A stretch of 64,000 bases of DNA. Source: an uncultured Lachnospiraceae bacterium. Lineage in GTDB: Bacteria > Bacillota > Clostridia > Lachnospirales > Lachnospiraceae. Shown piece after piece: positions 41,661-50,911 of this stretch (positions within the stretch are counted from its first letter, which is position 1; each line of letters opens with the position of its first letter). Under the pieces are notes generated by a model that saw only the letters and a list, made by a program, of their open reading frames with translations, did no database searches and was not told where the DNA came from. Position numbers and translations under genes: made by a program. The DNA lies in the NCBI GenBank assembly GCA_910588965.1, contig CAJUSO010000015.1, positions 1 to 64,000 of the forward strand. The letters are read 5' to 3'.

Positions 41661-42692
41661 ATGGAAAAGACAGATATTAAATCTTTATATAACAAAGAGT
41701 TGGAAGAATTGTTTGTGTCTTTGGGTGAGAAGCCTTTCCACGCCAGGCAGGCCTTTCACTGGCTTCATGTAAAGCATGCCGCGTCCTTTGCACAGATGAC
41801 GGATATATCCAATAAATTAAAAGAAAAATTAACAGATACCTGCCGGATTGCCGTTTTAAAGCAGGAGAAGGTCCAGTGCTCCAAGGCTGACGGCACCAGG
41901 AAGTACCTGTTCGGCTTGGGGGATGGGAATATGGTGGAAAGCGTCTTTATGCGCTACCGCCACGGGAACAGCGTCTGTATTTCCTCCCAGGCGGGCTGCC
42001 GTATGGGCTGCCGCTTCTGTGCCTCAGCCCTGGGCGGGCTGGTGCGCAACCTGACAGCAGGGGAGATGCTGGAACAGGTGTACCGCATCCAGGAAGACAC
42101 AGGGGAGCGGGTATCCCATGTGGTAGTCATGGGGACGGGGGAGCCTTTGGATAACTATGAGAATTTCCTACGGTTTGTGCGCCTTCTGTCTGATGATAAG
42201 GGCGCAAATATCAGCCAGCGGAATATAACGGCATCCACTTGCGGGATTGTGCCTAAGATACGCAGGCTGGCAGAGGAAAAGCTGCAGATTACCTTGGCCT
42301 TATCCCTCCACGCCCCTTCCCAGGAAAAGCGGCTTTCCCTGATGCCGGTAGCCAAAAAGTATGGGCTTTTGGAGGTGCTGGATGCCTGTGACGCTTATTT
42401 TGCAAAGACCGGCCGGAGAATCACGTTTGAGTACAGCTTAATGGGCGGCATGAATGACAGCACAGAGGATGCCAGGCAGCTTGCCGCGCTGCTGAAGGGC
42501 AAAAACTGCCATGTGAACCTAATCCCCATAAATCCTGTGGACGAGCGGGATTATACGCAGCCTTCCCCCCAGAGGGTTTCAAATTTCAAAAATAACCTTG
42601 AAAAATATGGAATAAATGTTACTATAAGAAGGGAAATGGGCAGGGACATTGATGGGGCTTGCGGGCAGCTGCGGAAGCGATATTTGAATTAG
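41661..42692 (+). CDS. rlmN: 23S rRNA (adenine-2503-C2)-methyltransferase / tRNA methyltransferase
   Basis: A 343-residue radical SAM enzyme that methylates A2503 of 23S rRNA and A37 of some tRNAs. The cluster motif CxxxCxxC lies at C113, C117 and C120 (GCRMGCRFC). The C-terminal catalytic Cys334 is in GACGQLRKRY. Other motifs are VVMGTGEPLDNYENF, LALSLHAPSQEKR and FEYSLMGGMND. No sign of the Cfr resistance variant; housekeeping context. Confidence 0.95.
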   Translation: MEKTDIKSLYNKELEELFVSLGEKPFHARQAFHWLHVKHAASFAQMTDISNKLKEKLTDTCRIAVLKQEKVQCSKADGTRKYLFGLGDGNMVESVFMRYRHGNSVCISSQAGCRMGCRFCASALGGLVRNLTAGEMLEQVYRIQEDTGERVSHVVVMGTGEPLDNYENFLRFVRLLSDDKGANISQRNITASTCGIVPKIRRLAEEKLQITLALSLHAPSQEKRLSLMPVAKKYGLLEVLDACDAYFAKTGRRITFEYSLMGGMNDSTEDARQLAALLKGKNCHVNLIPINPVDERDYTQPSPQRVSNFKNNLEKYGINVTIRREMGRDIDGACGQLRKRYLN

Positions 42693-42707
42693 GAAGGCGG
42701 AATTTGT

Positions 42708-43451
42708 ATGAGAGCATTATCCAGAACAGATACAGGAAGACGGCGTCGTATGAACCAGGATTATGTGTTCCTGTCAGATACGCCGGTGGGGGCTTTGCCA
42801 AACCTGTTGATATTGGCGGATGGCATGGGAGGCCATAATGCTGGGGACTATGCCTCCCGGTATACCGTGGAGACAATTGTGGATTCCGTAAGGAACAGCA
42901 AGGAGCATGCGCCCATCCCGATTATCAAGAAGGCAATCCAGTGCGCCAACCAGGCAGTGCTGGCAAAGGCGCAGACAGATATAGATTTGGAAGGCATGGG
43001 GACTACGGTTGTGGTGGCCACGGTGCTGGGGGATGAGCTGTGCGTGGCAAATGTTGGGGACAGCCGCCTGTACCTGGCTGGGGATTGCCTGGAACAGATT
43101 ACGAAGGACCATTCCTATGTCCAGGAGATGGTGCGCAGGGGGGAGCTTTCCCCAGAGGCGGCTAGGGTCCATCCGGACAGGAATATCATTACCCGGGCGA
43201 TTGGCGGCGGGAAGGGGATTGCCATTGATTTCTTTGAAGTGGAGCTTATGGCAGGCGACCGGATTTTGATGTGCTCTGACGGGCTGACAGATATGCTGGA
43301 GGATTGGGAGATATTTGAAATTATAAATAAGGGGCAGGATTTATCATCAATCCTTAGGGAACTGGTGGATGTTGCCAACCAGTATGGGGGGAATGATAAT
43401 ATCACTGTGATTATGGCAGAGGCATTTGGAAGCGAGGTGGCAAAATGCTAA
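42708..43451 (+). CDS. stp: PP2C-type Ser/Thr protein phosphatase
   Basis: A 247-residue Stp1/PrpC-type phosphatase that reverses the action of the PASTA kinase. It has RTDTGRRRRMNQDYV, metal-binding LADGMGGHNAGDYAS, TTVVVATVLGDELCVANVGDSR, and CSDGLTDMLED with GGNDNITVI. Its stop overlaps the kinase start by 7 bases, ensuring paired synthesis. Confidence 0.95.
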   Translation: MRALSRTDTGRRRRMNQDYVFLSDTPVGALPNLLILADGMGGHNAGDYASRYTVETIVDSVRNSKEHAPIPIIKKAIQCANQAVLAKAQTDIDLEGMGTTVVVATVLGDELCVANVGDSRLYLAGDCLEQITKDHSYVQEMVRRGELSPEAARVHPDRNIITRAIGGGKGIAIDFFEVELMAGDRILMCSDGLTDMLEDWEIFEIINKGQDLSSILRELVDVANQYGGNDNITVIMAEAFGSEVAKC

Positions 43452-45526
43452 GAGAAGGATTTTATATTGCGGGCAGGTATGAAATTGTAGGGAAGGCCGG
43501 AAGCGGCGGGATGGCCGACGTCTACAAGGCCAAGGACCATACCTTGGGGCGCTTTGTAGGGATAAAGGTACTGAAGCCGGAGTTTTCGGAGGATGTGAAT
43601 TTCGTGACGAAATTCCGCACGGAAGCGCAGTCGGCGGCTGGCCTGGAGCATCCCAATATCGTGAATATTTACGATGTGGGAAGCGAAAATTCCATGTATT
43701 ACATTGTCATGGAATATGTGGAGGGCATTACCTTAAAAACCTATATCGAAAGGAAGAGGCGCCTCTCTTTTAAGGAGGCGGTCAGCATTGCCATCCAGGT
43801 AGGCCGGGGGATTGAGGCTGCCCACAACAAGCATATTATCCATAGGGATATTAAACCCCAGAATATCATTATTTCCACGGAGGGCAAGGTGAAGGTCACA
43901 GATTTTGGCATTGCCAGGGTGACGACTGCCAATACCATCAATGCGGACGTGATGGGTTCTGTCCATTATTCCTCCCCAGAGCAGGCCAGGAATGGGTTTG
44001 TGGATGGGAAAAGCGATATCTATTCCCTTGGGATTGTCATGTATGAAATGGTGACCGGGCGGGTGCCTTTTGACGGGGAATCCACGGTTGCCATTGCCAT
44101 CCAGCATCTGCAGGAAGAGATGGTGGCGCCCAGCGCTTATGCCCCAGACCTGCCTGTCAGTATCGAGAAGATTATCTTAAAGTGCACCCAGAAAAGCCCG
44201 GACCGCCGGTATGGCAATATTGGCGATCTGCTGCTGGATTTGAAGCGCGCACTGATTAATCCGGACGAGGATTTTGTGGTAATGGTCCCCTTGGGCCAGC
44301 AAGAGAAGACGAAGGTCATGAAGCCGGATGAGGTGGAAAGCATCAAGAGGCAGGCCAGGGAGGTGTATTACCGGGAAGAAGCGGAAGACCCAGAGGAGGA
44401 CGGGGAAGAGGACGAGGAAGAGGAGGACGATGGCTTCCTGAACCCCAAAATGGAAAAAGCCGTGACCATCATGGGGATTGTGGCGGCTGTCATTATCGTA
44501 ATTATCATTGTGTATATTGGAGGGAGTTTTTTGGGCTTGTTCCGGTTTGGGGGCGGGGAAGAAGAGCGTCCAGAGGAAGAGCCAATCCAGAAGGTGCAGG
44601 AGGATGACAGGCAGGAAGAAGAGAAGGTTGAAATGATTGATGTGAAGAACATGACCTTTGAGGAAGCAAAGAATGCCTTAAACACCATAAAGCTTGGGAT
44701 TGAAAAAGGCGGGGAGGAGTCTTCTGATACTTATGAGGCAGGCCGTATTATTTCCCAGAGTGAAGAGAAAGGGGCGATGCTGGATAAAAACACAACAATT
44801 TTTGTAGTCGTCTCTACAGGGGTTGGGGAATTCCCAGTGCCGAATGTGATGGGCATGGACAAGGCTACGGCAGAATCTACCTTAAGGGAACAGGGTTTTT
44901 ACCCGAATTTTGATTACAGCTATAGCGACCAGGCCAATGACATCGTGATTTCCCAGAGCCCGGAAGGGGGCTCCAATGCCAAGAAGGGCGAGACGGTCAC
45001 CGTAATCCTGAGCCGTGGGAAGGAGCCTATCCGGATGCCGAACGTGCTGCGTAAGCCAGAGGCGGATGCAAAGGCGGAGCTGAGTGCGCTGGGGCTGCAG
45101 GTAACAACCACGTCGGACTACAGTGACGATGTCCCGGAAGGCTATGTAATCTGGCAAAGCGAGGAAGAAGGGCAGCTGATGGAGGAAAATTCCGCCGTCA
45201 CCATCTGCATCAGCCTGGGTAAGGAAATAACCACGACTTATTATTCACTGGATCATTATGAGATCCAGAAGCTGGACGAAATCCCAGATGACGTGATGAA
45301 CCTTAAGGCCAGGATAACGCTGTATAAGGCGGAGGGCAACGATGTGATTAATTCATGGACGGCCACCACCTTCCCCTTTGCGGTCAGCCAGGGGAATATA
45401 GAAAACTGCAGTTCGGGTTATTTTGTGATAGAATGGGAATGGGAATATGAAGAAGAGGATGGAAGCACCGTCACAGAGAATACAGAGAGCTACCTTGAAA
45501 ATATTTCTTTCACCCAGAGCCAATAG
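43445..45526 (+). CDS. prkC: PASTA-domain Ser/Thr protein kinase
   Basis: A 693-residue membrane kinase sensing muropeptides or lipid II. The cytoplasmic Hanks-type kinase (1-270) has GSGGMADVYKA, the HRDIKPQNI catalytic loop, DFGIAR, and activation loop SVHYSSPEQA. An acidic juxtamembrane linker is followed by one TM helix (about 338-360) and three PASTA domains (about 395-460, 461-527, 528-594). An unusual C-terminal tail of about 100 residues (from the DHYEIQKLD segment) looks like an extra beta domain. Confidence 0.95.
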   Translation: MLREGFYIAGRYEIVGKAGSGGMADVYKAKDHTLGRFVGIKVLKPEFSEDVNFVTKFRTEAQSAAGLEHPNIVNIYDVGSENSMYYIVMEYVEGITLKTYIERKRRLSFKEAVSIAIQVGRGIEAAHNKHIIHRDIKPQNIIISTEGKVKVTDFGIARVTTANTINADVMGSVHYSSPEQARNGFVDGKSDIYSLGIVMYEMVTGRVPFDGESTVAIAIQHLQEEMVAPSAYAPDLPVSIEKIILKCTQKSPDRRYGNIGDLLLDLKRALINPDEDFVVMVPLGQQEKTKVMKPDEVESIKRQAREVYYREEAEDPEEDGEEDEEEEDDGFLNPKMEKAVTIMGIVAAVIIVIIIVYIGGSFLGLFRFGGGEEERPEEEPIQKVQEDDRQEEEKVEMIDVKNMTFEEAKNALNTIKLGIEKGGEESSDTYEAGRIISQSEEKGAMLDKNTTIFVVVSTGVGEFPVPNVMGMDKATAESTLREQGFYPNFDYSYSDQANDIVISQSPEGGSNAKKGETVTVILSRGKEPIRMPNVLRKPEADAKAELSALGLQVTTTSDYSDDVPEGYVIWQSEEEGQLMEENSAVTICISLGKEITTTYYSLDHYEIQKLDEIPDDVMNLKARITLYKAEGNDVINSWTATTFPFAVSQGNIENCSSGYFVIEWEWEYEEEDGSTVTENTESYLENISFTQSQ

Positions 45527-45540
45527 GCCGGGGCGTAGGG

Positions 45541-46419
45541 ATGCAAGGTAAAATCATCAAAGGGATAGCAGGGTTTTATTATGTGCATGTGCCGGGAGCC
45601 GGGGTCTTTGAATGTAAAGCCAAAGGGATTTTCCGGAAGGAGAAGGTAAAACCCCTGGTGGGGGACAATGTGAGGATGGATGTCATCAGCCTGGAAGAGA
45701 AGGCCGGGAATGTGGCGGAAATCCTCCCTAGGAAAAATGAGCTGATCCGCCCGGCAGTGGCAAATATTGACCAGGCGCTGGTGATATTTGCAGTGGACCG
45801 CCCCAAACCGAATTTTAACTTATTAGACAGGTTCCTGGTAATGATGGGCTGCCAGCAGGTAGAGGCGGCAATATGTTTTAACAAGATGGATTTGGCCGGG
45901 GAAGGGGAGTTGGAACGGCTTTCGGAGGCATACCAAGGGAGCGGGTGCCAAGTAGTGTTTGCGAGCGCAGCGGACGGCACGGGGGTAGAGGAAATCCGCA
46001 GGCTGTTGGCGCAAAAAACCACAGCGGTGGCAGGCCCTTCCGGCGTAGGCAAATCATCCCTGATTAATTTAATCCAGCCTAAGGCCTCTATGGAGACAGG
46101 GGAAATCAGCGCAAAAGTGGCGCGCGGGAAGCATACTACCCGCCATTCCCAGCTTATCCACATCGAAGGGGACAGCTATATTATGGATACGCCTGGGTTT
46201 AGTTCCATGTATCTGCCAGGGATGGGGAAAGAGGAACTGAAAGGGTATTTTAAGGAATTCTGGGAATATGAAGGCTCCTGCAGGTTTTTGGGCTGCAGCC
46301 ATGTCCATGAGCCCGGCTGCAAGGTGAAGGAAGCCCTTGGGGAAGGGAAAATCAGCACATCCCGTTATGGGAATTATGTGCTTTTGTATGAAGAACTGAA
46401 AGACAGCAAGAAATATTAG
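45541..46419 (+). CDS. rsgA: Ribosome small subunit-dependent GTPase A
   Basis: A 292-residue circularly permuted GTPase that matures the 30S subunit. It has an N-terminal OB domain, G4 NKMD, G1 GPSGVGKSSL, G3 DTPGF, and a C-terminal zinc-binding domain with the Cys/His pattern CRFLGCSHVHEPGC. Conserved position after prkC. Confidence 0.95.
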   Translation: MQGKIIKGIAGFYYVHVPGAGVFECKAKGIFRKEKVKPLVGDNVRMDVISLEEKAGNVAEILPRKNELIRPAVANIDQALVIFAVDRPKPNFNLLDRFLVMMGCQQVEAAICFNKMDLAGEGELERLSEAYQGSGCQVVFASAADGTGVEEIRRLLAQKTTAVAGPSGVGKSSLINLIQPKASMETGEISAKVARGKHTTRHSQLIHIEGDSYIMDTPGFSSMYLPGMGKEELKGYFKEFWEYEGSCRFLGCSHVHEPGCKVKEALGEGKISTSRYGNYVLLYEELKDSKKY

Positions 46420-46465
46420 GAGAAGGATAGGAATATGTGCCTAAAGGCACGGATTGGAGGTTTTT

Positions 46466-47128
46466 ATGAATTACTTAGCGCCATCCATATTGGCGGCAGA
46501 TTTTTCCTGTTTGGGGGAACAGGTAAAATGCCTGGAACGGGCAGGGGCAGATTATGTGCATATAGACGTGATGGACGGGGCGTTTGTACCCAGCATTTCC
46601 TTTGGGATGCCGGTCATCCGGACAATCCGCCCTTGTACGGGGCTTGCTTTTGACGTCCATTTGATGATTGAGGAGCCTGCGCGGTATCTGAAGAAGTTCG
46701 CAGAGTGCGGGGCAGATATGGTTTCGGTGCATGCGGAAAGCTGCAGGCATTTGGACCGTACCATAGATGAGGTGAAACAGCTGGGCCTGCGTGCATCCGT
46801 GGCGTTGAACCCAGCCACAAGCCTGCATGTTTTGGAGTATGTGCTGCCTAAACTGGACATGGTGCTGCTGATGACGGTAAATCCTGGGTTTGGGGGGCAG
46901 AAATTCATCCCTGGCATGAAGGAGAAAATCCGCAGCCTGCGCCAGATGGCAGAAAGCAGGGGCCTTGCTGTAGATATTGAAGTAGACGGCGGGATTACGT
47001 TGGAAAATGTGGAAAGCATCCTAGAAGCTGGCGCGAATGTGGTAGTGGCGGGGAGCTCCGTTTTCAAAGGGGATATCGAGGGGAATGTGAAATCATTTTT
47101 GGGAAAAATGGGGCATGCCTGTGATTGA
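46466..47128 (+). CDS. rpe: Ribulose-phosphate 3-epimerase
   Basis: About 220 residues; interconverts ribulose 5-phosphate and xylulose 5-phosphate. It has APSILAADF, HIDVMDGAFVPSISFG, FDVHLMIEEP, MTVNPGFGGQKFIP, VDGGITLENV and the phosphate loop VVAGSSVFKG. ATG 46466 is 5 bases after TGGAGG; the upstream TTG is less likely. It belongs to the conserved rsgA-rpe-thiN unit. Its xylulose 5-phosphate link may also serve the pentose operon 2 kb downstream. Confidence 0.95.
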   Translation: MNYLAPSILAADFSCLGEQVKCLERAGADYVHIDVMDGAFVPSISFGMPVIRTIRPCTGLAFDVHLMIEEPARYLKKFAECGADMVSVHAESCRHLDRTIDEVKQLGLRASVALNPATSLHVLEYVLPKLDMVLLMTVNPGFGGQKFIPGMKEKIRSLRQMAESRGLAVDIEVDGGITLENVESILEAGANVVVAGSSVFKGDIEGNVKSFLGKMGHACD

Positions 47129-47181
47129 GCGGGCGTATGGGATACAGGTAACGCAAAATAAGGAGAAAGCAGGGAAGAAGA

Positions 47182-47874
47182 GTGCAAGCATTGATTGTCA
47201 GCGGCGGCCATTTGGATGATTCTTTTGCAGCGGCTTATTTCTTAAGCCATTCTTTCGACGTGGCCATTGCAGCGGATTCCGGCATGGAATTCTTTGCCAG
47301 GCACGGCTGGGCGCCGGATTATATCGTAGGTGATTTTGACTCTGTAGAGCCAAAGGTCCTGCAGGGGTATTTTAGCGCCGGGAAGCCGGCATCCCAGGAG
47401 GGGCAGGAAGAGGAAGGGCAAAAGAAGCCGGTTATCCTGCAGTTCCAGCCAGAAAAGGATGAGACAGACACAGAAATTGCCATCCGCATGGCCATTGAAA
47501 AGGGATGCGGCACCATCCACCTCTTGGGGGCCACCGGGACGCGTATCGACCATGTGCTGGGGAATATCCATCTGTTGGGCATGGCGATGGAGCGGGGGGC
47601 GGAGTGCCTGATGGTGGATCCCTACAACCGGGTCAGGATGGTACGGAAGGGCTTCGTGCTGAAGAAGGAGGAACAGTATGGCGGCTTTCTCTCGCTGCTG
47701 CCCGTTACGCCGGAGGTATCAGGGCTTACCTTACGGGGGCTGAAATACCCTTTGGAAAATGCGGTGTTGCGTTGCTACCATTCCCTGGGGGTCAGCAATG
47801 AGATTACAGGGGAGCAGGCGGAGGTTTCGTTCCAGGAGGGCGTGCTGCTTGTGGTAGAATCGAAAGATGATTAA
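47182..47874 (+). CDS. thiN: Thiamine pyrophosphokinase
   Basis: A 230-residue enzyme making thiamine diphosphate from thiamine and ATP. It has the N-terminal ALIVSGG, IAADSGMEFFARHGWAPDYIVGDFDSV, KDETDTEIAIRMAIEKG and LLGATGTRIDHVLGN. It starts with GTG. An acidic Gln/Glu-rich insertion (about residues 66-85) is longer than usual. Its product is the cofactor of the split transketolase encoded nearby. Confidence 0.93.
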   Translation: MQALIVSGGHLDDSFAAAYFLSHSFDVAIAADSGMEFFARHGWAPDYIVGDFDSVEPKVLQGYFSAGKPASQEGQEEEGQKKPVILQFQPEKDETDTEIAIRMAIEKGCGTIHLLGATGTRIDHVLGNIHLLGMAMERGAECLMVDPYNRVRMVRKGFVLKKEEQYGGFLSLLPVTPEVSGLTLRGLKYPLENAVLRCYHSLGVSNEITGEQAEVSFQEGVLLVVESKDD

Positions 47875-47902
47875 GAATGGAAAAGGGTAAGGGTATGCAA
47901 AA

Positions 47903-48922
47903 ATGAAAGTGAGCATCCGGGATATCAGTAGGATAACGGGTTTTTCACCAGCTACAGTCTCAAATGCCCTGAACAATAAAAAAGGCGTGCATAAGGAGAC
48001 GGCAGAGGAGATTTTCCGCGTAGCAAGGGAGACTGGATATATTAACGAAAGCACGATTACCAAAATAAAGCTGGTAATGTTCCGCAAAAATGGGATGATT
48101 ATAGAGGATACGCCCTTTTTCCCAGCCCTGATTACAGGCTTTGAGCAGGAGTGCCGGAAATATGGCTATGAGATGGTAATCTGCAATGTGGACCAGCGGG
48201 AAGAGGGCTATGAGAGCCAAGTGCAGTCCGTCATCAATGAAGCAGGGAGCGCGGTTGTGGTGCTGGCTACGGAAATGGCAGAAGGGGATTTGGATATTTA
48301 CCAGACGGCGGCCTGTCCGTTGCTGATTATGGATTCTTGGACAGGGCGGATGGGATTTAACGCCATATTGATCAATAATGAGGATTCTGCCAAAATGGCT
48401 ACGGAGTATTTAATCCAAAAAGGCCACCGGAGGATTGGCTATATACGCAGTTCCTTCCGGATTAAAAATTTCCGCTTAAGGTTCTATGGGTATCAGTCTG
48501 CCCTGCGGAAGCATAAAATTGATTTTGATGAAAAGAGCGTGGTGACGGTTGCCCCGAACTTGAATGGGGCCTACCATGACGTGCTGAAGTTCCTGGAAGT
48601 GAAAAATAACCTGCCGACGGCATATTTTGCGGATAACGACCTGATGGCCTTGGGGGCGATGAAGGCATTCCAGGAAAGGGGGTATCGGATACCGGATGAT
48701 ATCTCTATCATTGGGTTTGATGACTTGCCCTTTTCCCAGATTTCTACGCCAGGCCTGACAACCCTGCGGGTCCCCAATACGGAAATGGGGCAGCTGGCAG
48801 TCCGCAGGATTGTGGATATGATTGAAAAAAACGACAATATCGTGGTGAAGACGCAGGTATGTACAAAGTTCATCATCCGGGATACGGTGCGGGATCTGAA
48901 TGAAGTGTTTGGTGTCCTATAA
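47903..48922 (+). CDS. LacI family regulator, probable repressor of the pentose operon
   Basis: A 339-residue repressor with N-terminal HTH VSIRDISRITGFSPATVSNALNNKKGV, a hinge, and a sugar-binding-protein-like sensor with RRIGYIRSSF, TAYFADNDLMALGAMKAFQERG and IIGFDDLPFS. Weak SD. It sits directly before the ten-gene sugar operon, separated by 528 AT-rich bases that contain a palindromic operator candidate. The inducer is presumably the imported sugar or its phosphate. Confidence 0.9.
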   Translation: MKVSIRDISRITGFSPATVSNALNNKKGVHKETAEEIFRVARETGYINESTITKIKLVMFRKNGMIIEDTPFFPALITGFEQECRKYGYEMVICNVDQREEGYESQVQSVINEAGSAVVVLATEMAEGDLDIYQTAACPLLIMDSWTGRMGFNAILINNEDSAKMATEYLIQKGHRRIGYIRSSFRIKNFRLRFYGYQSALRKHKIDFDEKSVVTVAPNLNGAYHDVLKFLEVKNNLPTAYFADNDLMALGAMKAFQERGYRIPDDISIIGFDDLPFSQISTPGLTTLRVPNTEMGQLAVRRIVDMIEKNDNIVVKTQVCTKFIIRDTVRDLNEVFGVL

Positions 48923-49450
48923 AGGGATAAAACAAAATATAAATATTTAAATTTTATTATAAATAATTTGCCTGTAAGTTTATTTTTTTTGCATCTTTGG
49001 GACAAGGCGCTGATGAAATTAAGGTTATAGGCTTTTTTTGCGCAGGCAGGCCGCTGTACATCTGGGGATTTTAGCATAACCCAAAGTGTTTTGCAGAGGC
49101 CTGGCTTTTTCTATGTAATCTGTTTATTTCTGTATCAATGTTCTGTCTTTCCATTCCCAAAATAGGGAAAGAAAGAAATATTTACCAAAACATTATGCAT
49201 AAAAAATTTGCTATAATAAATAAAAAGATTATTTCGGAAGAAGGATCCTGAAATCTAAACGTTTATAAGAGATAAGGAAGATTCATTGTTAAAAATAGAG
49301 AATTAGCCTGTGTTTTTCTTAAAAAAATTAGTCAAAATTTGGCGAATATAAACAAAAATAAATTTTTTATATAAATATCGTTGAATATTTTATTAAAATG
49401 TTTATAATTGTTTCCAAGAGAACAGAAAAGAAAAATCAGGAGGAAATTCA
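48923..49450 (+). promoter_or_regulatory. AT-rich control region of the sugar operon
   Basis: 528 bases without a gene, clearly richer in A+T than both flanks. It contains TATAAT at 49212-49217, the operator candidate at 49256-49265, and a leader of roughly 230 bases with no obvious start codons in context. No good -35 stands 17 bases before the TATAAT, which fits an activated or weak promoter. Confidence 0.5.
49256..49265. promoter_or_regulatory. LacI-type operator candidate TAAACGTTTA
   Basis: A perfect 10-base palindrome with a central CpG, the hallmark of LacI/GalR-family operators. It lies about 40 bases after the -10 hexamer, in a roadblock position. A CcpA cre site is an alternative reading, but the flanks match the cre consensus poorly. 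Confidence 0.5.
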
Positions 49451-50851
49451 ATGGCAAATATAAAACTGGGCTTTGCGCCCACCAGACGGAGCATTTTCAG
49501 CGCGCCAGATGCAATCAAGTACCGGAATCTGACAGCAGCGCGGTTAAGGGAACTTGGGATTGGTTTTGTGGACATCACAGACATCAATGGGGAAGGCCTT
49601 CTCTATGATGATGAAGACATGCATAAAATCGCTGAGAAATTTAAACGGGAGAAAATAGACGGGTTATTCCTCCCCCACTGCAATTTTGGCACGGAATATG
49701 AATGCGCCAGGCTTGCCAAGGAGCTGGGCGTCCCGGTGCTGCTTTGGGGGCCTTTGGATGAACGGCCGGAGCCGGATGGGAACAGGCTGCGGGACAGCCA
49801 GTGCGGGCTGTTTGCCACGGGCAAGGTGCTGCGGAGGTTTTGCGTCCCCTTTACCTATCTGACAAACTGCAGGCTGGAGGATCCTGTATTTGAACGGGGG
49901 GTACGGGATTTCCTGGCGGTCTGCAATGTGGTAAAGGCTTTCCGCAATATCCGTATTCTGCAGATTTCCACCAGGCCCTTCGATTTCTGGAGCACCATGT
50001 GCAACGAAGGGGAGCTTTTGGAGAAATTCAATATCCAGCTTTCCCCCGTGCCGATGCCGGAACTGACTGACGAGATGAAACTGGCAGAAGAGGAAGGGGA
50101 CGAGGTTGCAGAGGTTGTCCGGTATTGCCGGGAAAAGATGGATATCCTGATTAGGGAAGAAGAACTGGTAAAGGTGGCTGCCCTGAAAGTGGCAATGGGG
50201 CGCCTGGTAAAGAAGTATGGGTGCCATGCAGTGGCAATCCAGTGCTGGAACCAGCTCCAATGCGAGATTGGCATTATGCCGTGTGCAGCAAATTCCCTGC
50301 TGAACGAAGAGGGGATCCCTGTAGTCTGTGAGACAGATATCCATGGGGCTATCACGGCGCTGCTGGTGGAAGCAGCGGGGATGGGGGAAGCTAGGAGCTT
50401 TTTTGCGGACTGGACCATCCGCCATCCAGATGTGGCCGATGGGGAATTACTGCAGCACTGCGGGCCGTGGCCTATCTCCGTAGCGCAGGAAAAGCCCAAG
50501 CTTACCTATCCCTTGGCATTTGACCATCCGGGCAGCATAACGGCTGAGGCGAAGCATGGCGGTGTGACCTTGGCAAGGTTTGACGGGGATAACGGGGCGT
50601 ATTCGATGCTCCTTGGGAATGCAAAGGGCGTCGCAGGGCCTAAATGCATGGGGACCTACCTTTGGGTAGAAGTTGAAAACATTAAGAGGCTGGAAGCAAA
50701 AATCGTAGAAGGCCCTTATATCCACCATTGTGTGGGGATCCATAAGGATGTGGTGCCTGTCTTGTATGAAGCATGTAAATATATGGGCATTGAGCCGGAC
50801 TTGTATGACCCAATAGAAGAAAAAGTGAAAGCATACTTACGCGGGGAGTGA
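49451..50851 (+). CDS. L-fucose/L-arabinose isomerase-family protein (sugar isomerase)
   Basis: A 466-residue protein of the fucose/arabinose isomerase fold: an N-terminal Rossmann-like half (KLGFAPTRRSIF, LFLPHCNFGTEYECARLAKEL, VLLWGPLDERPEPDG) and a C-terminal half matching the L-fucose isomerase C-terminal domain. Glu and Asp in CETDIHGAITALLVEA and His residues near the C terminus (YIHHCVGIHKD) are candidate metal ligands. It would isomerise an aldose to a ketose with Mn or Mg. It is the first gene of the operon (AGGAGG ahead) and is followed by a split transketolase and a FGGY kinase, so its product is probably a ketopentose (apulose or similar). The exact sugar is not known. Confidence 0.8.
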   Translation: MANIKLGFAPTRRSIFSAPDAIKYRNLTAARLRELGIGFVDITDINGEGLLYDDEDMHKIAEKFKREKIDGLFLPHCNFGTEYECARLAKELGVPVLLWGPLDERPEPDGNRLRDSQCGLFATGKVLRRFCVPFTYLTNCRLEDPVFERGVRDFLAVCNVVKAFRNIRILQISTRPFDFWSTMCNEGELLEKFNIQLSPVPMPELTDEMKLAEEEGDEVAEVVRYCREKMDILIREEELVKVAALKVAMGRLVKKYGCHAVAIQCWNQLQCEIGIMPCAANSLLNEEGIPVVCETDIHGAITALLVEAAGMGEARSFFADWTIRHPDVADGELLQHCGPWPISVAQEKPKLTYPLAFDHPGSITAEAKHGGVTLARFDGDNGAYSMLLGNAKGVAGPKCMGTYLWVEVENIKRLEAKIVEGPYIHHCVGIHKDVVPVLYEACKYMGIEPDLYDPIEEKVKAYLRGE

Positions 50852-50911
50852 CGGGAGATAGGAAGCTATTAGGGAACAGTTCATGAGTAAGAGTGGGAAA
50901 GAGGGAAAAAG

